A stretch of DNA of 64,000 nt, taken from positions 54,323,402 through 54,387,401 of the forward strand of contig OX359249.1 in the NCBI GenBank assembly GCA_947179485.1, given 5' to 3'. Positions within the stretch are counted from its first letter, which is position 1, and the number at the start of each line of letters is the position of its first letter. The position numbers were made by a program, and so were the translations under genes. This DNA is from Allacma fusca. Lineage: Eukaryota > Arthropoda > Collembola > Symphypleona > Sminthuridae. Under the pieces are notes generated by a model that had not been told where the DNA came from, ran no database searches, and saw only the letters and a list, made by a program, of their open reading frames with translations. Shown piece by piece: positions 1 through 11,720 of the stretch.

Positions 1-380
1 GGAGGATATAATAGAAAAAATATAACCCACCATAGTCATGGTTATCTTATTTAACAAATAAACGAACGTAAATGGTTCTACGAGAGGGAGAGCAGTGGAA
101 TGAATTCTGAATAATGTCTTCTGATACCGTTTGTATTTTTAAAAATTAAATGTCACACTAGTAGTCGTATTAATAGTAGTAATACCCGTTATTTTTAACG
201 TAAACATAACAATCACTATCGGAGAAAACATTGGAGCGGCATTTATGTAAATCATTTTGTGTTGAACTTGTATCCACTAATAAATGTCCATATGGTTTTG
301 ATGTTGCATCTCTATAAGCATATTCTAGTACATCATTCTTTTTACCAAAGTTTATTTGTCAACCCAACGTGTTAACAACC

Positions 381-769
381 TGAGTATTTAACGAATTTAA
401 AAAGAATCAAATATTTTGCATTTCTTGTTAAAGTTGTTGCCTTACGATAGTAGAAGTTTTGAAGGCTAAAAATTACAGCATATTTCTGTGATGACTTTCC
501 CGACAAAACAGGTTTCCCCATTGATTCTACCATTAAGTTATCTAGAATTAGTAATATTGGAATTTCGTTTCCTTCCGGTACATCGTAGTCTAATCCTCGT
601 ATAAATTCAACGCTATTATTTGTATACTTTTAATCGTATTAAAAAGCATAGGTTGATAATCTATATAGCCAAAAATCACTCTTTGTACTGGTGGGACAAA
701 TATTTCATTTCGACGTTGTATTATTTCCGACACTAGTACACTTTGCCCTCCATGACTAGGAGCAGCCAT
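381..769 (-). pseudogene. Polinton/Maverick packaging ATPase remnant
   Basis: Read on the minus strand from an ATG at 769, the translation shows a degenerate Walker A-like stretch (PSHGGQS, where an intact P-loop has GKS/T), then a segment with VPPVQRVIFGY. After a stop and frame change near 600 it continues with a Walker B-like ILLILDNLM and a downstream sensor-like region. This order and spacing match the A32/FtsK-type genome-packaging ATPase of Polintons and related viruses. It lies beside a type-B DNA polymerase relic on the same strand, as in Polintons. The lost P-loop lysine, the stop and the frameshift mean it is dead. Identification is by motif reading only; a translated search would settle it. 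Confidence 0.6.
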
Positions 770-914
770 TTTTTAAATTCTCAGGAACTTTTAACTTGTA
801 ATCAAACGTATCTCCGTTCGACATTTTGAAATGAAATGAAAAGTTTTATTCAACTACAGCATTATTTAAAACAATCCCAAAAATTTATTTTAATACTTAT
901 GTTACAATTTGTAA

Positions 915-3900
915 TTTACTTAAATAATGTAATATCTTTATGACCCAATGAAAAACGTGTTTCTTTAGTTATCCAGTACCTCTTAGAATCAAATGAGCTT
1001 AAAGCTTTCTTATTAATAGAAATTGTGTACACCGCATGCTTTTAATTACGTGTTGAATTCATACATACATCCCATACCATACCTTCTTCTAATGATTTCT
1101 AATACGTTTCTCATGTTAACATATTATCTCGGGTGACATTACATATTCCCTTTGATTTTCTTAATGTATTCATTTTTTCAGGTTTATTAGGATTACTCCT
1201 CATACGAGTAAAACAGTATAATTTCGGTACAAGAAAAACACCTTTAATTAGGATCTGTTTTGCTATCTCATCCTTCATTAGCCCTAACGTACCTTTTCAT
1301 TCGCCGGTGTAAAGTACAGTAAAACCTCCTTATAGTCACTTCGCAGGGAACCGTATATAAAAGTTGACTATAGAGAACGTTGACTACTGAGTAGTCAACT
1401 AGTTGACTATTCCGAATATATACAATTATTTGCTGAATAATAATAATAATAACAACAATAGTGGTTTTATTGGTCGATACTTAGACCACAGCCGTTACAA
1501 CCCCAGAATATTTGTTAAATACGCTACTATGGAACTCTGGGATATGCAAAATTTGAAAAATGCTACATAAGTAATACATAATTGAATCAATCAGAAGTTG
1601 AAGAAGTAAAAAAAAAGCCCGGATTTTTTAAATAATGTGACTATATGGAGAGTTATAAATTCTTCGGGACAGAAATTATGCTAGATAATAGAAAGGTTAT
1701 GACTATTGGGAAGTTGACTATTCGGAAATTATTTAACATTACAGTATACGGGCGAATCGCCGGGCCAAATTATTTTATGACTAGAGAGAAGTTGCTTATA
1801 GCGGTAGTGACTATAAATAGGTTTTACTGTAAATCCCTTCGACTATATTCAGCTTTTTCATATACACTTAGATTAAATCTTTTATCACCAGAGTTATAAA
1901 TTTGTTTGATTTCTTCAAAGACATCTTCTGTAATTATCAAATAGACTAAACTGTCTGTGTCACACATTGCTAACATTGCGTTTACACGGGAGTAGTGCTT
2001 CATTGTGCAGTTGTAATGAAAATCAAATAAGTGTTCTTTACTAATATCCAGTATAGAACAACACACACCTACCACATAATCAAGCAAAACAGATAATTTT
2101 TTAAAATAAAATATCACAAGAGATCCTATAAATATTATCTCCACATCTTGTAATGTTGGTTTCCTACCCCATTTCTTGCATTGTGCCTGTGTTCGTGCAA
2201 ATTGACTATTTCGATGTTTCCTATTGTCTTGAATTGTTTTACCAAATGCAAAAATTACTACGTCCTTATTCTGTTTTTTTTGCTAATTCAGATGTCACAG
2301 CTGCTCGTCTTTTAGCAGAATATTGAACAAAGTCTCTACCCCACATTGATTGTTTAAATATAAGAATTCTATGTACCTTCACTAATTAAACTCCTAATTG
2401 TAAGTACATTTTAAGAGCACGGCAATGTAATCAATAATTAGTTTTTGTAGATAGACTACATACCAGTTTTTCTTGTTTCAATTGATTTTTACTAGATCCT
2501 GTTCTACCCAAAAGTGACTGAGAGTAAGTAGACAATTCATCATAACTAACGCGAGTTCTTTCTGGAAATGAGGGTAAATCATTTAAATAGTCATGGAGAT
2601 GTTTAGGAAAATCCACTTCAAAAAAGAAACCTACCTCATCCTCATTACCGATTCCCAAAATCCAGTCAGTCAACTCACTTAAACTTTTCTCCTCATATTT
2701 TTCTTTTGGAAACCATTCATACCCAGAATATGGTAAACTTTGAGTCATGGCATAACCATATAAATTTGTGAAATGATAATACATTAAATAGCTACTTGGT
2801 TGATGAGGAACATATTTGGATCCCATGTACTTATTATTAACCTCTACATTCTTTTACATTGTTGTAGTAATTCCCCCTCTTATTACAGATTCAAAAAAAA
2901 GATATATGTCAATTGACTGTATGTTGTCGAATTCCATCCCACTTTTCAGTAAAATTGCGTCTTTGATGAAACCTGGAAATCCTAAGTAATGGGCAGGATC
3001 TAAATTGAAAGAATTCACCATATTTGTTCGAAAAGATTCAAATATACAACAAAGTAGTATAACATCTGTAAAAACATACAAATTGTGATAGTCACGCATT
3101 GTATTACATTTAAATGTATTCCGAAACAAATTTGCATGAATATATCTCTAATAAATTCCTCTTTTAATTCTGAATAGAAATACTCTTTGGATGGAAGAGA
3201 GGTTTCCTCAAATTTAGAAAAGTCATTCATCCATTCATTTGGATAAACTCCTTTTTTATATAGAAATTCACATTGCTGGTCAGAAAAGCTTGAAAACTCT
3301 CGTCTTTAATGAAAAACTCCCGTTCCATCTTTTCTTGCTGTTGCAACAAGTTTGTATAAACTATTAGGAAGAAAACGTAGACTGTCTACAAATCTGATGT
3401 AATTATGTTTTGTTGTTGTTATTGTTAGGCTAAGATGCTTCTCCCGTGTCACAGGAATTGAGTCTACCTTCGGAATATTATCGTTGTCTAAACCTTCTAA
3501 AATAAACTGTATATCAAAATTTAAGTTATGGAAAAATACTGGAATAACATTTCTTATTTTTGCATTTAGATTAGAATCAACATGACAAAACCCTTCTATA
3601 GTATTAGTAATATGGTCATGATGTATAACTTTGACCTCGTCATAAGTAAATTCGAATTTACAAAAGTAGCATTTCATTGACTGATCGCGTTCCATTTCAA
3701 ATTCTGGAGTTAACATAGGAACAGCTACGTTGTTTTTTGTGCTTCTCTAATCTCATCAAAGTATATTTGGGTTTGCCGTATTAAGCTGTTTGCGAAAACT
3801 TTTCCAGTATCCTCACCTTGATAGGTTTCGCTGCATTCAATATCAACTCCGATACCTTCGATCACATAAGAATAACCACAGGGAATATGTTGGGAAATTT

Positions 3901-3985
3901 GTGTTGTATTATTAGGGTGGTCAAAGTTACACATGGATTTTTTACATTTATCTCCTTCAGAACACATAGAAGATAGGGTTAACAA
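915..3985 (-). pseudogene. Polinton-type protein-primed DNA polymerase B, decayed and interrupted
   Basis: Minus-strand fragments in changing frames follow the order of a Polinton family-B polymerase. The N-proximal piece (3985-3725) contains PCGYSYVIEG. Next comes a Cys/His segment with CYFCKFEFTY and HHDHITNT followed by IPVFFHNLNFD (3716-3306), part of the exonuclease region. Then come LDPAHYLGFPGF and RGGITTTM (3230-2854), a further piece at 2826-2431, and a segment with MCDTDSLVY, matching the catalytic DTDS motif (2144-1830). The C-terminal part, with SFDSKRYWITK, resumes at about 1315-915 beyond a MITE. Several frameshifts and stops rule out function. It is an old genomic copy and is described as it stands. 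Confidence 0.8.
1317..1829. mobile_element. pogo/Tc1-type MITE inserted in the polymerase relic
   Basis: The ends are near-perfect inverted repeats of 23 bases (two mismatches), starting CAGTAAAACCT at the left and ending AGGTTTTACTG at the right. Both are flanked by TA (1315-1316 and 1830-1831), the target duplication of Tc1/mariner/pogo elements. The 513-bp interior has no coding capacity and holds repeated TTGACTATTCGG-like phrases. The polymerase reading resumes on the other side, so the MITE postdates the Polinton. Confidence 0.8.
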
Positions 3986-4033
3986 TTGTTAACAATCTGC
4001 ATATACAACAACAGATTGCTTTAAACTCCGATT

Positions 4034-4419
4034 GGGGTCGGATTTTCGTAAATCTCCCTGGAAAATTATTTATGAATTTCCCTGCTGACTATTATCTCCC
4101 TGCTGGTAGGACCTCAACGATTTCAAAAATCCCTGCTGATAATAAGGTCAACGATTTTCAAAATCCCTGTTTCCAAAAAAAATCCCTTAAAAGACGTGAA
4201 ATCCGTGCCTAACTTGGCCAATCAAGCCAAAAATTCCTGTTTACATAACAAATTTCCCTGAAACCCGTCAACAAATTTGAAAATCCCTGCCAAAAAAAGG
4301 TTAACGATTTTAAAAATCACTGTTCGTAAAAATAAATCCCTTCCCTTTGAGATTTTCCCTGCCAGAAATATTTTTTCCCTGGGAAGATTCTTCCCGTCTT
4401 CCTACAAAATTCCGACCCC
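4034..4419. mobile_element. Short element with GGGGTCGGATTTT ends, copy 1
   Basis: The ends are inverted: GGGGTCGGATTTTCGTA at the left and TACAAAATTCCGACCCC at the right. The interior is a degenerate array of phrases such as AAATCCCTGCTG and GGTCAACGATTTT. Fuller or partial relatives lie at 47951-48289, 23800-23960 and 28650-28950. No clear target duplication is visible here. The CAGGGG...CCCCTG ends of the 47951 copy suggest a non-autonomous hAT. Confidence 0.6.
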
Positions 4420-4469
4420 TTTAAGCCATCGAGCAATCACATAAAATATATGTACCTGAATGTACTTAG

Positions 4470-5574
4470 CAGAGCTGCGTTCAAGTCAAGTTATTTTGGA
4501 TAACTTGACTTGAACTCGACTTGAAAAATTGTCTAAACGAGATATCCGCACTTGTGCTTGATGAATCAAGTTTCTCAAGTAACTTAAATATTCAAGTACC
4601 CGATTTTCAAGTTCATTTTGTAGAACTTGAACTTGATTAGAACTTGACGTTCAAGTTGGACACACAACTTGTACTTGAACTTGATTATTCAAGTATTTTT
4701 TTCGTAAATGAATAAACCATACTAGAAATTGCGTCCACAAATATATTATTACAGCTGGTAATAGTTAGGCCGTAATTAGGATAAACAAAACGGCATGCGG
4801 ACAATGTTCTTTACTTTAAAATTGCTAAAAATTTTAAAATACATGATCAAATAAATTTTAGCGTTGTAGTCTAATTTACTAATTTCTATAGTTAACAGGT
4901 TAGCAATCATATTATTGGCCTGTTCACATTATGTTGCACTCGTTTGGTGAGATTAACCAGCAGTTATAATCATGAATATTTGCCGTCATTAATTTTACTT
5001 AACCAATTTTTATTTATCAGATTGGTGTTCATCTGCGCCATCATGTTTAATATCAGCAAAAATCATTCTTACAGGGAATAATAAATTGCTCTTATACTTC
5101 TTGTTAGCTTCAGAACAGGTGAACTAAACAATCACTTCATTTTTATGATGGAACAAAGAACCCCGAGTATCAAGAACATTCTTATACAAAAATAAGTCGG
5201 GACTTTTAATTATTCAAAGTATGGAAACGGGACACAAGAATTCTTCTCGATCTCGACCACTGGGCTTCGTGGAGGCGACTTTAATGCCGATGGAATAAAA
5301 ACAAACACAAAGATGTTATTATTATGATGATTTGCATTCAATATTATTTTTAGTGGGATGCAAAGGTGCCACTAATTACGCAATGCTTACATTGCTTTTT
5401 AGTGACAAAAATCCAAGTTATACTCAAGTTTTATTCAAGTACTTCCATTCAGTGTACTTGAACTTGACTTGATTTTGCTATCAAGTAATAAATTATTAAC
5501 TTGAACTTGATTGAACTTGAACTTGAAAATTCAAGTTAAAATTACAATTTCACTTGAACTTGAACGCACCTCTG
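4470..5574. mobile_element. hAT-like non-autonomous element with TCAAGT-rich arms
   Basis: The ends are inverted repeats, CAGAGCTGCGTTCAAGT at the left and ACTTGAACGCACCTCTG at the right (one mismatch in 17). Both arms are filled with degenerate AACTTGA/TCAAGTT phrases, leaving a non-repetitive centre at about 4700-5400. The architecture matches the element at 49603-50802, which has a perfect 8-bp duplication. Here the flanks (GTACTTAG and TATCCTAT) do not match, so the edges may have been altered. There is no transposase. Confidence 0.6.
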
Positions 5575-5579
5575 TATCC

Positions 5580-7050
5580 TATATATTCGCCTTCATACAA
5601 TTAAAGCGTGTTCTCGTGCTGCCTACATATATGCCTATATGGCCGCGTGTATGCAGGCGTGCATTTCCTATTTAATAGTCATTTTGTCTGCGAAAACCAT
5701 TGCACCCTATTTTGCCTATACTTTTTTCTGAAAATAGCTCGCACCCTATGGGCTTACAAGTAGGCCTACATGTAGGATAGGCTAGCATCTTTGATCTGAG
5801 CATATATACGTACGCGCATTTTGATTAGAGGCAAAGCCGTTCAGAAACTAATTTGTACTAGTAACAAAGTAGACCATTGCCATTACTAATTACAGGTATA
5901 CCCATGCTATTTATCCCCTGCGTGACTTCAAAAATTAGTTACAAAAAGACCATTTGGCTTTCAAGGTAACTTGTTCGTAGTTCGTTTTCCATGACGGTTA
6001 TGTCAAGCCTTCATTTTTTGAAATATTTTTGAAGTGATATCTTGATATTATTTTAACCAAGTCGTTTTTTATAGCCACATCCGCCTCTCCTTGCATTGAT
6101 TTCCAGTCGAATCGGACGGGACAACTCTGGGACTCAATTATTGCCGCAGTGTTATTGCAGGACAGGATGCAATCTTCTGTGGAACACAAAAATTGTTCCC
6201 CACATAAGCTATAGTCGTTATGAAAGCAAGTTACCCCACCCACAAGCAAAAAGGTCCAGAGAAACCTTTCACTACTAATTTGTGAAAACACCTAGTGGAC
6301 AAGCAGTTTGGGTATATTAAGTGAAGTGATAGGCTTTGGCTCTATTCAAATTACGAGTGCGTATTTATGCAGATCAAGAATGCCTCGAGACCATTTTGAT
6401 TATGCTCAAAGGTTCTTCTTAACTAGTACCATGTTCTGACGGTTCCTTTGGCTTGCTACTTTAAGCAGGTCTTGTTGTGTAGTCACGAAAATTCCCTCCG
6501 AAATTCGACTGTATTTCTTGAATTTTATCGTGCCAGCCCTGACTCCTCCTCGAATTTTTACATGAATTCTCCTACGTGCATGAAGAATTTTTGGAATGTT
6601 TAGGAGCTCGCATCTTAATGGTATTTAAACCAAGTAACCAATTTGTATTTCCTTATAGGATTAAACATTTTAAATGGATCTCTTTCAGAATGACATTTGT
6701 ACTAGTGTTTCTGTTCGATATCGTGAATTCCCGAATTCTCTATTTTTCGTACCATTCACTTCAAAAAAATATTTCCCCCTATAGTTAGCTAAGTAAACCT
6801 ATATGTGTAATAGGCAGTCACCTAGGTCTGAAGGTAATCTAAAGGTGTCTGCCTATTACACATGTAGGTGTATATATGTAGGTATATATAAAAATAATCA
6901 CTCCGAAATCCGACTGTAGTTGAATTTCAATTTCAACTACAGTCGCTACTAATTTCGCCCTCCATCAACCTTTTATCAAATGCATTTTCTGTTCCTCCGA
7001 GTAAGTCCACTTTTTATAATAAGCAGTTATAAGAAAAGTGATTTTTTTTC
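5580..7050. repeat. Relic interspersed repeats: (tgcctat)-rich patch and an approximately 650-bp repeat unit
   Basis: 5600-5800 is a degenerate run of TGCCTATAT and GTAGGCCTAC phrases, as also at 10800-11000, 11290-11720 and 21780-21980. From about 5920, landmark phrases (ATCTTGATATTATTTT, CCAGTCGAATCG, GACGGTTCC, GTGCCAGCCCTGA) recur in the same order at about 9290-9930 and 9900-10540, so this is one copy of an old repeat unit. I see no supportable gene; the open frame at 5998-6291 on the minus strand lies in this repeat. Confidence 0.5.
6806..6872. repeat. Imperfect hairpin in the relic repeat
   Basis: The phrase TGTGTAATAGGCAG is followed about 35 bases later by its reverse complement, CTGCCTATTACACA, giving a stem of at least 14 pairs. 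It may be the paired ends of a tiny MITE of the (tgcctat) family. Confidence 0.45.
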
Positions 7051-7059
7051 TATTTTAAG

Positions 7060-9260
7060 AAAAAAGAGAAAAATGTGAAATTGAGTATTGGCCGATCCAC
7101 AATATGGCCGATCAGGATGCTGACAGAAACTTGAGATCATTAATTCAAACTGCTAGAGACAATTTCTCATTGCTGAATCCTGAAGATAGTCGTTGGCCCT
7201 GTCATTTTTGCGAACAGCTTTGCAAAAGCAAAGGAGGATGCAGAGGACATATCACACGACCACATCAAAGTCAAAATCGAGCATATATAGCAAATGAAAT
7301 ATTAGAAGAAGAAATTGTTACTGCCGCACCTGCCTTCAGAGAAATTTTGAAGAATGAGCTTCTAATTATTTTACGAATGAATGACCTTCTTATAACCAAT
7401 GAAAGTAATCATGTGATATTTGAACAAATTCTTTCATTATACACAATAACACTTCATAAATGTGAGAAAGAATTACCAGGTCCAGAACATCCGACCAAAA
7501 CGTTTTATAACATCCGAAAATCAAAATGCTTTCAAACATTAGACAATGGTTATGACCACTCTACTAACCCTCAACGAGCAACAAAGCGTAAAAGACAAAA
7601 ACGAAGAGCACAATATGATAGAGAAAAGATGCAGTGGTTATATTATAATCTAAGAAATAAAGCTGTAAACCAAATTATTAAAGACCGAAAAGACCAGGGA
7701 TGTACAGTCGAACTTGATCAACTGTATGATGAATTCTCTACAAGATGGGAGACACCCAATGACAAATGTAGACCAGCTTCAAATCCTGTTAATCAAGATG
7801 AGTAAAACAAACTTGACGAAGAATTCGATATTATTGTAGGTGAAAAAGAAGTTGCATTCCAAATATGCCGGCTTAATTCAAGAACTGCAGCAGGTAATGA
7901 TGGAATACATTCACGATGGCTTAAAGCAACAACGACAGAATCTTCAAAGATCCTTGCAGCAGTAACTACATACATGCTGAATTTTAATTTTGTACCGGAA
8001 TTTATGAGGGAAGCAAGAACTGTACTGATACATAAAGGTGGAGATGAGAAAAATCCAAAGAACTTTCGTCCCATCACAATTTGCTCTTTAATTAGAAGAG
8101 TAGTGGAAAAAGTGCTAGATTTTACAAATCCCAATATCAACACCGGATTCAATGATTTATGCTAATACTAAAGTGAAAGGTCTAGGAATTATAAAGGCAT
8201 CTTGGGAGGCATTTATACAATGATATAATGCAAGTGAACATTTACAAAATTGTGGTGTACAAGTTCTTTCACAAGTTCGAGATCTGGAATTAGAGAAACA
8301 ACTTTGTCTGTCGAAACTTAATCTTTCAGAAGACTTCAAGACTACCCTGGAACATTTAAAACCGAGCCAATTATACATGGCAAATAGATTGGATGTTTCA
8401 TCGCTCCCATTGCCATCTACAGAATCTCAAACAACTGTCACTAAACAAATTAAGACGTGTAAACTAATACGAAATGAACTCCAACGTTTAGAATACGAAA
8501 AATGGTGTAAACTTCCTACTAAAGGACAAGGCGTCATTCAATACTCCGAACACACAGCTGCCAATAAATGGATAAAAAGCAAAGCCGGCCTTTCAACATC
8601 GGAATGGACGAATGCAATTAAAATGGCTACAAATGTTTTGCCAGTAAAAACCAACCCCGGATACAGCCAAGGAAATAGCCGTTGCCCGAGGGGGGAACTA
8701 CTTCGAAACAATAGACACCACAGCATTCGCTCACTTATAGCTTCTAAACTAAAAGAAACAGGCTTAAGAGTTGAGGAAGAAATATACTGTATAGACAACA
8801 ATAATACAAGTAGAAGAGCAGACATTCTTGTCTACGACCACATTACCAGGAAGGGATACATAATAGACCCTACAATTAGAATGGAACAAGACCTCCATCA
8901 AGCGGACAATGCCAACTACGAGAAAAAATCTATTTATGATCCATGCATACCTTACTTCCAAAGTAAATTTAATTTACGTGAAATGGAAACAATAGGATTG
9001 TATATAGGTGCTCGTGGAACAATTTAAAAATTTTTTGTAAAATTTCTAAAAAGATTTAGAATTTCAAATACTGTTATCGATGAAGTTGTAGCAATAGTGC
9101 TAAAAAGTGGTGCTTTAATATGTAATAATCATTTATATAGAAATTCATAACACATTATACTATCAAGTATGATATAATACACTAGGAAATAGTATACTGA
9201 GTCAATGTATGGCTACTTCTGTTGAGAAGCAGTGTCAATAAAGTCTTTATATATATATGT
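7060..9260 (+). mobile_element. R2-type LINE, copy 1 (internally deleted)
   Basis: The element spans a short 5' leader, a decayed coding region (7104-9027) and a 3' UTR ending GAAGCAGTGTCAATAAAGTC at about 9250, followed by a short (TA)n stretch. The same 3' UTR ending occurs on the minus strand at 16765-17026, which fixes the 3' end of the family. It interrupts the old repeat units that lie on both sides. Confidence 0.8.
7104..9027 (+). pseudogene. R2-type reverse transcriptase/endonuclease polyprotein, decayed
   Basis: From the ATG at 7104 the protein starts with a C2H2-type finger (CHFCEQLCKSKGGCRGHITRPH region, about residues 32-53), a basic linker (KRKRQKRRAQ), then a TAA at 7803. The same frame continues with the first RT block (AGNDGIHSRWLKA and NPKNFRPITICSL) up to about 8150. 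There the reading jumps to a C-terminal part, so the catalytic RT blocks with the DD pair are missing. The C-terminal domain (8377-9027) carries RADILVYDH and GYIIDPTIRMEQ, the restriction-like endonuclease (PD-D/E-K type) of R2-class LINEs. The CCHC knuckle just before it has been deleted. Several stops confirm it is dead. Confidence 0.8.
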
Positions 9261-9269
9261 GATACGAGT

Positions 9270-10790
9270 ATTCCTTTATTGAAGTATTTTAGAAGTAATA
9301 TCTTGATATTATTTAACTAAGTCGTTTTTTTGTAGTCAAATCCTGGATCAGGACGCATAATTTAAATTCCTGATTTAGAGGCTTCATTTAGTGCAATATT
9401 TTAGAAAGATGGATTAATATTTATTTGACCAATAGTCTAATCCGCTTCATTTAACATTTAATTCCAGTCGACATAGACTGGTCCTCAATGCTCCTAAATT
9501 TTGCAAATGACTTCACCCTTCCATTAGACTTTCTCCAAGATTAAAATTCCCTCATTTCCAGCCTTCATGTATTGCCATATTCTAGAAAGATATGGCAATA
9601 TTATTCTAACCCAGTCGTTTGTTGTACTCAAATGCATAAACTTTATAATGATGAGATTTTGATGTGGCTTTGACCGTTAAAATATTGTCCCTGTGTAATT
9701 TCGGGACGGGATCGGCATGTAAAGTTGTAATGAACTTCCTTATTCTTGCAGGATATTCTTAACACAAAATTTTTGACGGTCCCAATAGCTTACTACTTTA
9801 ATCAAGTTTTAATTTCCAGTATAAAAGAAGTTCGAATTCGGATAGTAGTTGAATCCTGTCGTAGTGCCAGACCTGAATCTTCCTGAAATCGTTAAAGAAT
9901 TCATTCGTCCTGGATGAAATACTGGTTGCAAAATTTTGCATTCAAATTTAATGAAATCCTATCAGGTTTTGGCAGTAAAGGTTATCGCTTGAAATGGTGC
10001 TAATGGTTTCGGAGTTTTCTTGTTTTGTTGGGGACGAGAGCCTCAGATTTTGACCCTCAGATGTAATCCTCGTTGCAACCTACATTGGAATCCAATCGAA
10101 TCGAACGAGACAGTACAGTATGTCTGGGCAGATATAATGACTACCACAATCGGACCATTCCGTTTGAACAATTGTAGATAACTCAACTCTCCCTGTAAGA
10201 TTACATCTTTTAGTTTCGTCACTCTAAAAGCTATTCCTTAGAATTATGGCATTTCGGAATGGATTTGTTCCGGTCGGGAACGGGACGGGAAAATTTTAGG
10301 ACTCAAATGTTCTCCCCATATTATTTGGGGTCCGGATCGCACGCCTATATTAACAAAATTGTTTATCCTTGGAGGTTTTTCTTATCACATAATATTTTTA
10401 AGGTGCCCAATAGAATCCTAGCTACTACATTAATAAAGTTCTATTTTGCCGTAAAAATACTACTGAAGTTGAATCCAATCGTCTTGCCAACTCTCAACCT
10501 TTCTGAAATCCCAAATGAATTTACCCATCCTGGATGAAAGATTTTGTGAAATGATTTGGATCTGTTATGTTAATTATATTTTAACCAAATCGTTTTCTTT
10601 TATATTTAATTCCAGTCGAATCGTACGGGACAGTAAAGAGTGCTGGGCAGCCGAAATTATTTTCCAAGTTGGATCATTCCATTTAAAGTAATGTAGTATA
10701 GTAATGGATAGCTCACCCAGCAATGTCAAATCTTTTAGAGGTATCACTTTAAAAGATGCGCTTTTAGTGTGGTGGGCAAAGATGGGCAAA
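9270..10790. repeat. Two further copies of the approximately 650-bp relic repeat
   Basis: Phrases from the 5920-6580 unit recur in order at 9290-9930 and 9900-10540, for example ATCTTGATATTATTT, TTCCAGTCGA, ACTTTAATCAAGTTTTA, TCCTGGATGAAA. A third partial start begins near 10570 (AACCAAATCGTTTTC, TCCAGTCGAATCGTACGGGA). The open frames at 10259-10537 (plus) and 10574-10789 (minus) lie in the repeat and share no recognisable domain, so I do not call genes here. Confidence 0.5.
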
Positions 10791-11720
10791 TGAAGTCCCT
10801 AAACCTAAAACCTGCCTATTTTCTTTCAAAAAGTATCGCCATCCTATATAGGCCAATAGGATGTTTCAACGAAAAGAAGAGCCTTATTACCAAGGGTCAA
10901 GTACTCTAACTGCCTGCCTATTAGCCTATATCTGTCCTAGTGTGCATTTCTTGCCTGCCTATTTTTGCTGTATAGCTTGTGACAGCCTATAGGCGATACA
11001 AACCTAAAAAAATATATAGGCGATATAATTGTGAGTTTTAGATAGTGAAAGCCGTGACTATGATGGCCCCGAAGGGGCCTTCACAGTCACATTGACACCC
11101 CTTTCCAGCTCTAAACTAACCTAATCTGAACGTCCGAAACGACGGGGTTAGGTTTTCAATCCGGAAAGCTGGTATGCCCTCGTCATAATTACATCGTCAT
11201 AATTACGACAAGTTGGGACACTTATCGTAGTTCGGAAAGTTGGGACACTTATCGTAGTTCGGGGACAGTTATCGTAGTTGCCCCATGTTCCGCTCACCAC
11301 TAATGCCTAGCCTTTACTTGAACAAACTTGTGCCTGAATAGCCCAGCCCCTTGTTCGGAAATAACCGAATAGCCTAGATTTTCCCTAAGCCTATATTGTA
11401 GTGGTGATTGCCCAGCCTAGAACCTCGCCTAGATTTTTATCTCAACTTGCAGCATCCTAGAGCCTTAGCCTATTATAGAGCCTAGAATGTAGGCAGGCGT
11501 CCATGTTTGGTGGTGGGATTTCGGAGGAACAATCTTAAGATTCTCTAAACAATTTGAATTGTACCATCCACCACAAACATGGGCCTCTGTATAACCCCAG
11601 CCTATATCCTGCCCAGATTCAAAAATCATCGGCGGCCCCACCTCATAGTCTATAAGCACTTAAGCAGAGCTTGTACAATTAAAGCACCCCCCCCCATTTA
11701 CGGCATCCAAGAGCGCTTGG
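10770..11720. repeat. Patchwork of (tgcctat)-rich repeats, a palindromic repeat and a short tandem repeat
   Basis: A CAAAGATGGGC end at about 10777, resembling the ends of the 48358 and 21800 elements, leads into degenerate GCCTATA phrases (10800-11000 and 11290-11720). At 11040-11160 lies a repeat with GGCCCCGAAGGGGCC and AACTAACCTAA...TTAGGTT, also present at 29070-29160. At 11180-11285, three imperfect copies of TTGGGACACTTATCGTAGTT stand in tandem. There is no gene. Confidence 0.5.

Noticed and set aside
4470..5574. An exact target duplication for the TCAAGT-armed element
   Set aside because: The 8 bases on either side (GTACTTAG and TATCCTAT) do not match, so only the inverted ends are claimed.
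5998..6291. Minus-strand open frame with a signal-peptide-like start and six cysteines, resembling a small secreted protein
   Set aside because: It lies wholly in the 650-bp relic repeat, whose other copies at 9.3 and 9.9 kb do not keep the frame, and no splice or promoter context supports it.
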